NCBI RefSeq assembly: GCF_900324485.2 | Contig: NC_046656.1 | Location: forward strand, 17,020,904 to 17,084,903 | Source: Mastacembelus armatus | Lineage: Eukaryota > Chordata > Actinopteri > Synbranchiformes > Mastacembelidae | Direction: 5' to 3' | Length of the DNA: 64,000 nucleotides | Shown: piece after piece, positions 55,901-64,000 of the stretch | How positions within the stretch are numbered: position 1 is the stretch's first letter | How the letters are laid out: every line of letters starts with the position of its first letter | The notes under the pieces: model-generated | Databases searched by the model: none | What the model saw: the letters and a program-made list of their open reading frames with translations, nothing else | What the model was told of the DNA's origin: nothing | Translations under genes and position numbers: made by a program

Positions 55901-58108
55901 CTGTGATCTGTCTGAACTGTTGCCATAACGACACAGCTTGGCTCTCATGCTGCTCCAGCTGTTTAAAGAAGTCTCTGGCCGCCTGCTTCATGTCCTCGTT
56001 GTGCTCTGCTTCCTTGTTCATTCGAACATAAACCTGCAAGACAAGAACATGATTTAAAAACAAACTACTGCCACAGTACTGTTGTTTGGCTTGGTGGATC
56101 CATGCACCACTAGGTTTCTCAAATCAAAACTCAACTGAATTGTAGTGGTGGGTTGGCAGTTCTCTTGGTATGTCAACAAACTCACCTCAAACAAATGCTG
56201 TAAGGGGTTCTGTTTGAGTTTTTCCTCACTTCCAAATTGGCCAAATCCAGCTCCTAGCAAACCTGAAATTCAAAGGTTTCAACAATAAAATTCACCCAAA
56301 CACCATTTAAGCCTGTGGTACATCATTCACTTACCAAACTGCATACCCCAGTCACCAAGGTAGTTCATCCGGATAACATTGTTTCCAAGGGTCTGCTTTA
56401 AGTTAGCAATGAAATTACCTGGAGAAGAAAGGTAACTTCACTGTCAGTACTCAAACAAAGCTTACAGTATAGTCTGAAGCAGGGTTTCTTAGGGTAAACA
56501 GTTCCACCATCAGATGATATTACTTTTCTTTGACAACCATTTCATTTTTTTTTTTTACACTTCTAACAATGACGACCAAGAAATGTACAGATGCAAAACC
56601 ATTTACAGTAGAAGTAAAACTGCAAACTGTATTCTAGTGAACAAACAATAAAAATGTTTTAAAATATATTTTTGGTTTTTCTGTACTTAATGTTTTAATT
56701 ATTGGTTGACATATACACTGATACAATTAGAAGCAATAAGCAAAAGGTGGTTTATACTTCCCATTATCTAAATAAGATATTTTAGCTTAAATTTATTTCA
56801 GCCAAAACTCACCAATAATTGTAGATCGCAAGTGTCCAGCATGAAATTTTTTGGCAATATTTGGAGAGCTGCAACATGCAAACACACGAATTCTGTCTGT
56901 TCAATTGTCAATAATGGTAAGACAAGTGTTAAGACGAAACAAACACAAGCACACCTGTACTCCACTAATGTGGTTCCTCTCTTGAGGGTGTTAAGAAGTT
57001 CACTGTTTAACCCGAATTTTTCATCCTGCCCCTTTTCAAACGGCTCCAGCAATTTCTACAACAGACATGGCTACCATCAAAACCAGCAGGCGGATTTCAT
57101 CACAATATTTGCAGTCGATATTGTTGTTTTCATCACTGTGGAAGAAAACTGACAAATACTTTTTCTACCATGTGGAAGTGCAGACTCACTGACCTGGGCA
57201 AGAAGCTTGCGGTTAACTTTAAAACTGATCACTCCACGATCAGTAGAGATGTCTTCCACCACACTGTCCTGCTTCAACTGAAAAACATAACATAATCAAC
57301 TTTTACATGATGTGTGTCTTTTGGAGACAAATATTAAGGCTGCTGTAAGTGGTTGTGGTAGTTGTGGCTTGTAGTCAATGTGAAGGTCAGGGATCTTCTT
57401 ACACACCAAGCTAGGCAAACATTTCTTTATGGACTCACGATGCATAGAGGGGCACTGTCGTATTGAAACAGTAAAGATAATGGCTGCTATGAAGTCAGAA
57501 CCACAATATGGTCTTTATATATTATATAATGTAGCAAAAACCTTCCTTCGCCTGAATTTGACCTATAGTTCAAGCCAGTGTTAAAAAAAAATGCAGAGCA
57601 ATATCAAATGAAATGTGTGATTTGGTTGCCAGTTTGTGACATCTTACCTGAGTGGCCAAGTTTTCTGCCTGGACCTGAACGTCTCCCCTGGAGGGTAAGA
57701 TCCCATTGATTCGCAAGGTGCTCACTGACAGCCTGAAGTCTGCAGTCTGCCTGAAAAGTCCAAAGTCAGGAAGCTTTAACAAACTTTTCCACGGCATGTG
57801 ACTGGGAGGAGTGACACTGTTTGCTAAGGATCAGCTAAGGTTTCACTGCGAGAATCACAAACACACTTAACTGCTTCTTCAAAACTGGAACAGCTGACAG
57901 AGCTGGTATGAAGGCATCCTCAGCCTGCTGCAGGGCCTCACCCAGCTGGACACAAGTTCAAATGAAAGACAAATTAAAGCCTGTTTTTGTTTTCACCTGT
58001 TCGGGGGTCAAGCCATGTTAGCATTAGCACGTGTTAGCACACAGTCATTTACAAGACTTTCAACTTTACTACCTTCGCTGCAATTGTCCGTCTAAAGAAA
58101 CAAGCCAT
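49906..58108 (-). CDS. rars2: Mitochondrial arginyl-tRNA synthetase
   Basis: Twenty coding exons: 58108-58073, 57945-57872, 57750-57648, 57277-57194, 57055-56955, 56868-56813, 56418-56335, 56262-56186, 56033-55875, 55768-55662, 55231-55136, 54874-54814, 54168-54092, 53662-53538, 52696-52629, 52526-52417, 51726-51631, 51498-51424, 51320-51257, 49992-49906. The frame is continuous for 579 residues (human 578). It is a class I synthetase charging mitochondrial tRNA-Arg. The HIGH-type motif is HAGH at 142-145, followed by LRSTIIGNFIANL and [10 protein letters not shown]; the KMSKS-like loop is MSTR (384-387). The start [12 protein letters not shown] is basic and suits mitochondrial import. The last exon (ARLRLF...[14 protein letters not shown]) is 1.26 kb from its neighbour. 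In human RARS2 is next to SLC35A1, as here. Confidence 0.97.
53265..53436. mobile_element. hAT-type MITE, older copy in rars2 intron
   Basis: 172 bp with the same plan as the copies at 10782 and 49473. It starts CAGGGGTTTCCAACCCTGAT and ends in ggaccaggattggtcactcctg. The terminal repeats have diverged, and the flanking 8-mers gagtagag and gcctagaa agree at only 5 positions, so this is an older insertion. Confidence 0.75.
54455..54600. repeat. AT-rich low-complexity tract with ATATTTAT units
   Basis: Imperfect repeats of atagata/atatttat in a rars2 intron, including two 'tatagatagata' blocks. Simple sequence only. Confidence 0.7.
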
Positions 58109-59407
58109 GACTCCTGAAGGTCTAAACAAAACACAATTATGACATTTCTGCAAAAAGAAATCAAACCGTCCATCGGTCGTTCACATTGACATAGCTTGCT
58201 TCCTCTTCGTCACAGCACTTCCTGTCAGATCGACCAATCACAGGCGTCTTCACTGGCAACGTCACCTACGTCACTTAAGGTTTGTTTGATTAGTTTCCAC
58301 TGCTCCCGGCATTAGGTATTTTCTCTACGGACACTAACACGTTTCATTGAGGTTAAATGTGACTGACTAAATAAGAAACTATTGAAGTTAAACTGGAGAA
58401 AAGCGTTAATTATAATTTATTAGGGAGTTAACGTCTTTTTCTTTCAGGATGTCACTGACAATACATGAATGAATTCATCTATATTAATACAAAGCATTTA
58501 AACTCACCCCATAGTCAGCTTGACTTAATATCATCAGTCTCTTTGTTAGATTATTGTCCTAATGATAAAAACTGCCAGGCAGATCAAAAAATATTTTATT
58601 TTAATTTCCTAAAAAAAACATTAGCTATTAAATATTTTGTTTCGAGCACAAATTTTAAATCCTTTCACCTTCATAGCACCACAGTAGGAGCCCATGTCTC
58701 ACTAGATATATGTAGAAGACTGTGAATAAAACTTCAGTAATTTGTGTGATCTTGTGAAAAACCACTGCCAACAAACATTTGTGTAAACACTTTATTCATT
58801 TGCTTTTCTTGAGTCAAAGCCCCTTGATACTTACAGCAAATAAAATCAGGAAGTTTTAGAACAATAAACAGTCAAGCAAAACATAAAAAATACAGTGTAT
58901 ACAAATGTAATAGCAGTAATTGCCAGTACAGTCTGAGAATGCTGAAAAAAGCCAAGAAACCTGTTCCTGGAGTCCAGTCTGAAGGCAGCTTTAGTTTGCC
59001 TGCTCATCAATGTCCAATCCCTTTTCCAAACTATGTACATAGAGAAGCTGCACAACTAACGTCTGTGAGAAAAACAAATGTGACAAAAACATTCAAATCA
59101 AATCAAATTAAAAGGCCAAGTATGTGGTGGCAGTGAGCCTTTACAAAGGCATCAGAACAAAGCCAAATAAATATTTACATGGCAGTAAAGAGCCCACAGG
59201 AAATGTCAGAGAGTCCTTGAATATGTTGGAGGCAGGAGATCTCCTAACTCTGAGACAGCAAACGTGGATGCCACTAACTGATGCCTGAGGCAGTGAGTCC
59301 ACATAGAGGCGATATGGCACAGCTAGGAGAAAAGTCCAACTAGACCCACTGAGTCCCTGCAGTAATTTGCAGCAAACAGTATATTCCCCAATATCAGACA
59401 GCAACAC
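58109..59407. other. rars2 promoter and akirin2 3' UTR
   Basis: Next to 58108 there is a moderately GC-rich promoter-like stretch (58110-58310). From about 58790 rightward is the akirin2 3' UTR, with a reverse-strand AATAAA at 58791-58796. In human the ORC3 gene starts beside RARS2; no ORC3-like exon is visible in these 1.3 kb. Confidence 0.6.
58791..58796 (-). terminator. akirin2: Probable akirin2 poly(A) signal
   Basis: AATAAA on the minus strand about 610 bp after the akirin2 stop codon. Confidence 0.55.
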
Positions 59408-61640
59408 TCAGGAAACATCTGTGAAGGTAAACAAATGAATAGGTTTAACAGACAAGTTTCATATCATTTCAGAACAGTAAAAAGTAGCTTTACTAAAGCC
59501 ATCTGCCATCTTCTGGGAAATTCAAAGCAGAACTTGGTCAACAAAAAACATCTAAATGCAAAACGTTTTGCTCAACCCAGATGCAATAAACTCATCTGAC
59601 TTCAACACTCTCGTCTGTCACCGACTATCCTTACACCTCATGAGATGGTGACGCTTAAAGTTTTCATTAATACAGACACACTAATAAGCTGACTGGGACA
59701 ACTGAAACAGTGCATTCTTACAGCATTCTGCAGGAAATACTATCATGTTAGTCAAGTCTCTTCCCTTTCACTATTACTATTATATATAAAGCTCAGTGTT
59801 TGGCAGCAAACTACAGCCTACTACAAAATGTAAATACTAACCATATGCATGGGCAAGTGTGATGTAGACAAACTTGGCAAACACTGCTCGTCTCTTGAAT
59901 TTTAGTACTCATAATTAACTCTACATTCTAACCATTACCAGCATAAACACACAGAGGCAAGGTTTGTAGAGAGTGTTAATGGACGAGTAGTGTTGATAAT
60001 GATAAATATACTCACAGCTAGCAGGCTGCTCTCCAAACCTTCGCATCAGCTGATCATGTGTGAACTTGACAAATGCATCATATTGCTCTGTTGAAAGAAT
60101 AAATATTTGTTGGTACTCGGTATGGATTACTCACTAGAAATTACCATCAACAAAACAAAACAACAAAATAAAAACAATCATACCAGCAAGCTTTGTCGTC
60201 AGTATCTGATCATACTCCTCACGGATTTTTTCCTCGCGCTCCTTGAGTAGTCTTTCACAGATCATCCCAACCTGTCTGAGGGAAAATAAAGGCTGCTCTT
60301 TCCTGGTGGGAGATGATGCACCTGAGGACATACCTGTAGGAGAGTCAATATTACAATTAATACAAGATGGACAGCTTTAAATACTGGAACAGCAAAAAAC
60401 CTCATCAGGATAAAGATTTCCACATCAGTCAGATTCATTTTTACCCAGATCAAAAAAAAAAAACAATCATATTATTATCACCCAATATATGGCTACCAAG
60501 CAGGTAATGCCAGAGTGAATAACACATTGGTGACAAAATGGACAATCTTGTAACCATATGCAGTGGTTACTACAATCCATACTGTGACCACAACTCAGAA
60601 CTGAACCAGTCACAGCATGCTTGTGATTTGGTGAGCTAGTCTATACAATGATACAACTACATTCTTGAGACTTGCAGCTACTGACCCTAGTTGTAAATAA
60701 TGGTGGACAGCAGTTTACAATACCCTTTAATTTGTAATCATACAGGGGCTTGATGTAGCATTTGTTGCTACCTGGCAGGGCAGATCCACTGTGAATGCTG
60801 TGCAGATCCAGAGGACAGCAGCCATCGACCTGCTGGAAAGCACTGTCCAGGTGTCGTCGTTTCTGCAGCCGCTTGTACTCCTGTTTGATATTGTGAAGAA
60901 TTTGCTCTGAAATAAAGAAAAAGCATTTGCTCCATCATTCAACTGTCATGTTCCCACAGATGCTGCAGTTGTAGGGCAACAAAGCAAAACATGATCATTT
61001 CACAGTACATTGCTGATGTGTCAGTGTGCGTCATGACCTTTATAATTCAATAGACCCTTCTACAATTCAGTGATAGGCAGACACAGTAAGCACCACCATT
61101 TACATCCAGTAATTACGCAGTATCAACACAAACAAGCAGTATTTCCTGTTATCACTACACTTCCCCAAAGCAAAGCAAATGCTAAAACATTCATTCCCAA
61201 AATTAATATTTGCCGAAATCACAACTTGGCAACAAAGATTCAAACCACATCGTCAACAATATGCGACTCTCAACAGGCAACATTTACAACAACAACACTC
61301 ATTTAACTCGACAAATTGCCTGTGGGGTTTTGTTGATACATAGCACGGACTACCGGCTCACACCACGTAGACGTTTAACGTTACACAGTTCAGTTTGAAG
61401 TTAGTGATGGTTTTCACATATACAGCTTCAGATTCCACTGAATTTAAATCAGGGCAACAAGTTTGTACCTGTAGTGAGTCTGGACGACACTTCCCCGAAC
61501 GGCGAGGGCTCCATACGCAGATACTTCTGTGGGGACGAGACCGGAGACATGATCGGGGCGCACCTCCGTCTTTTAGGGGAAGCCGGGCTCATGAGCGGGT
61601 CGAAATCCAGAGTCCTTTTCAGGGTAGCTCCACAAGCCAT
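59408..61640 (-). CDS. akirin2: Akirin-2
   Basis: Coding exons, minus strand: 61640-61469, 60906-60772, 60333-60184, 60087-60016, 59418-59408; 179 residues (human 203, mainly lacking an Ala-rich spacer). The conserved blocks are [16 protein letters not shown], nuclear signal PKRRR at 22-26, [80 protein letters not shown] and the tail SYVS. Akirin-2 is nuclear. It links NF-kB to SWI/SNF in inflammatory gene expression and escorts proteasomes into the nucleus, using the C-terminal tail. That tail is split: an 11-nt final coding exon supplies the last codons. It is downstream of nothing on its strand but faces the rars2 promoter with its 3' end. Confidence 0.97.
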
Positions 61641-63060
61641 CGCGCTGAATGTGTCTTAAAAATCAGAAACACTTGAATTCCCTCTTGTCTGGGACAGTCG
61701 CGGACCCGGGCCCCGGTCTGAGCTGCTAATGCTAGCTAACGTTAGCTAGATAGTACGGCAGCAGCGATTCCGGGTGGCAGACAAATTCTCACTTTTCTCG
61801 TCTCTTGTTGCCCTGAACTGAGAAATCTCACCAAATGTACGTCGCCGGATGTGTCTTGAAATAAAAGGGATAAAAAGAGCTCGGTTAAATATGATGTTAA
61901 ATCCGATGATTACAGATTTCACCGCAACACTTCACAGATCCAAACACAACGTCTCTACTTAGCATACCTTCTACTCCCTTCTACCTTTCATCACTGGGCA
62001 TGCGCAAAAACACCTTCATCTTGGTACTTGTAGTTTTTATTCTGTTTCACGCCCGTTATCATATACGGTTAAATACTACATTTCCCGAAACCTCGGAAAG
62101 TGACGTTTTATTTTCAAATCAGTTTTGTTTGCTAACCACCTGCAAACCAAGTTTTACTTTCACTCAGAACTGTAATATGAAAACAAAAACACGTTTTGGT
62201 TTTATATTTATAGAAAACACGCGTTATACTTACTCAACATTATACGGCCTGCCTTTACAACAATTATCGCACTTTAGGATGGTTTGTTATTTATTTATCA
62301 TTTATTTATCATAAGAGAAAATACTGAATAACCATCCACACCCAACAATGCTGTTTTGATTCATATCATACCATGTACAACTGACACGGAGACGTTTAGG
62401 CATTTAGGTGTTATATATTGCTATAATATTGTATTTTTGAGCACTATGGTGGAGAATTAAGGGGAGACTTACATTTCTGTGAAATCATTCCACATTAAAA
62501 GTTAAAGTGTAGGCAGGTCTGTAAAATCAAAACCCAACTAATAGTGTTTGTTAGGGTACTGATTATTAGAAATGTACTGACTGATATTTATGTTCAGTCT
62601 TGCTTGGAAAATGAGTAAATGATTATAAAAAATGTTTATTAATAATCCACTCACTTCATCAGCTCTAGTCTCAGCCCTGTTCATTTATTTATTTAGTCGT
62701 TGTATACAAATCCTAATTGCTGCCTTTAACACATGGTAGAGTAAACCGCCCCACAGCTCTCTGTAGTTGGGACTATTTGGTAGATAAATGAACAAAATCT
62801 GTGTGAACAGATGTGTGAACAGATGCTGCAATTTTCCTATCCTCTTAGCCAAGAGATGAAAAGAACAGAGCAGATGTTACTGGTGGATGATGCTGTGGCA
62901 AGGCTTTTGCACCAGAAAGGTTGGCACAATGTGAGATCGTCCACAAGGGGGCACTAAAAGATCACTGCTGGTCTTTGTGTTGTTTTCTCTTCCTCTTACC
63001 TTCTTGGATGAACTAGGCAAACTGTAATGTGATCTTCTGTTTCTCATGATCAAATAATGA
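61641..63060. other. akirin2 promoter and intergenic DNA
   Basis: A GC-rich promoter and 5' UTR zone extends over about 61640-61850, with CpGs and 'gctagctaacgttagctag' wording. The rest to 63060 is AT-rich with no gene seen. Confidence 0.5.
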
Positions 63061-63079
63061 AGGCGAAATGACAACCAGC

Positions 63080-64000
63080 TGCAACTTTATTCAAAAGTTT
63101 GAAAACATCAATACTAAAAACACTTGACTGTGATTTTTATGTCATAGATTCCTCTTTATGCCACCATTGTACAGAAGCCACTTGACAGTTGACATTTTGA
63201 TTTTCAATACTCAGTAATACAAGAGGCAGCGAAGCATACTGATAAACAGCTGTCTGGATAACTTTACACCAAGATAAATGTCTACAGAACAATTGTGCTG
63301 TGAGATTTTTTGATTGACAGTACTACATCATCTATTAGAAAAGTCACATCTTCTCAGATTCTTTTGCAAGGTCAGTTGTCAGTTCTCCGCACAATTCATA
63401 CAAACAAACCTGCAGTCAGGTTACCTGCTAATGCAAAGACCCTCCCTTATTTGTTTAGAGTAAGTCAAAATTAACAGCAGACATTTTTATTTAGAGCTAC
63501 ACCAACAGTACTTCACTAGGCCTGTGCATGGGTTGCTTTTGTTTTCTGAAATGACGCCCCGCTGCAACAGTAGCACTAAAACAATTCACTGCAATGATCA
63601 AAAGGCTTGGGGTTTGGAAATATATCACCAAGTCACAAGTTATCACACACATACAAGGCTAAATCCAGTAAAATCATACATTGGATGAAAGCAGCTATAG
63701 TCAGTTTGTTCTGCTTTGTTACAGTAGTGACCAGCACACTGCATCCAAATTCAGTTTAGATGGATGTAATCAAGCTTTGGCTAAAAGCTTGTTGTTGCTG
63801 TGTTGCCTGTATAGCTGAACAAGTTGATTCGAACAATTCATTTTGCGAGAAAACACTGTACAGTCATTATACATTAGAACAAAGGATACATTACTCTAAA
63901 GCTTTAACAGCTAGCAAGAGAAGAAGTGGACAAGGACGATCGTCGCTCTGCCACATAAAATGCCATTTCAGATTTCACATACATAAGCTGTGATTTCATT
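63080..64000 (-). other. Possible 3' UTR of a minus-strand gene beyond the right edge
   Basis: A reverse-strand AATAAA at 63086-63091 is followed to the right by over 900 bp without coding potential, as expected for a long 3' UTR read leftward. The parent gene is not in the window. In human, SPACA1 and CNR1 follow AKIRIN2, so cnr1 is one candidate, but nothing in the sequence proves it. Confidence 0.25.

Overview
The window looks like nuclear DNA from a ray-finned fish, probably a percomorph teleost. It carries single-copy vertebrate genes with short introns and GT-AG splice sites, AT-rich non-coding DNA, long GT/TG microsatellites, small hAT-type MITEs, SINE-like and LINE pieces. No bacterial, viral, CRISPR or tRNA/rRNA genes were recognised. 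Gene models below were built by joining exons by eye. All of them keep frame across every junction and end at family-typical lengths, which is the main support for them.

Layout from left to right: (1) 0-4.2 kb, mostly non-coding, with one unassigned exon-like stretch on the minus strand near 0.3-0.7 kb. (2) 4.3-9.2 kb, plus strand: a short cytospin/SPECC1-like gene with coiled coil, polyQ and a C-terminal CH domain. (3) 10.6-12.1 kb, minus: grcc10 (C12orf57). It is head to head with (4) saysd1, plus, 12.45-13.84 kb. (5) bpnt1, plus, 15.1-18.5 kb, convergent with (6) ppp1cb, minus, 20.6-24.4 kb. (7) plb1, minus, 25.3-38.4 kb: 42 coding exons for a 1088-residue membrane phospholipase B with three lipase repeats. 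(8) 38.4-42.3 kb: gene-free, with two LINE remnants. (9) ypel5, plus, 43.5-44.4 kb. (10) slc35a1, plus, 45.8-49.4 kb, tail to tail with (11) rars2, minus, 49.9-58.1 kb. (12) akirin2, minus, 59.4-61.6 kb. (13) 61.7-64 kb: no coding sequence, probably reaching the 3' UTR of a minus-strand gene to the right.

The genes are mainly housekeeping: PAPS/PAP metabolism and lithium-sensitive nucleotidase (bpnt1), protein phosphatase 1 (ppp1cb), CMP-sialic acid transport (slc35a1), mitochondrial tRNA charging (rars2), ER translocation quality control (saysd1), proteasome nuclear import (akirin2), GID/CTLH-associated yippee protein (ypel5) and intestinal-type lipid digestion (plb1). They do not form one pathway. 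The order joins a block that in human lies on 2p23 (PPP1CB, PLB1, YPEL5) to one on 6q15 (SLC35A1, RARS2, AKIRIN2), with ORC3 missing between rars2 and akirin2.

I did not find a convincing wholly new system. The most notable points are the reiterated exon architecture of plb1 with an inactive first repeat and a third repeat with an altered oxyanion site, a short cytospin paralogue predicted to be N-myristoylated, an 11-nt coding exon carrying the functional tail of akirin2, a hAT MITE family with recognisable 8-bp target duplications, and an unidentified exon-like segment at the left edge.
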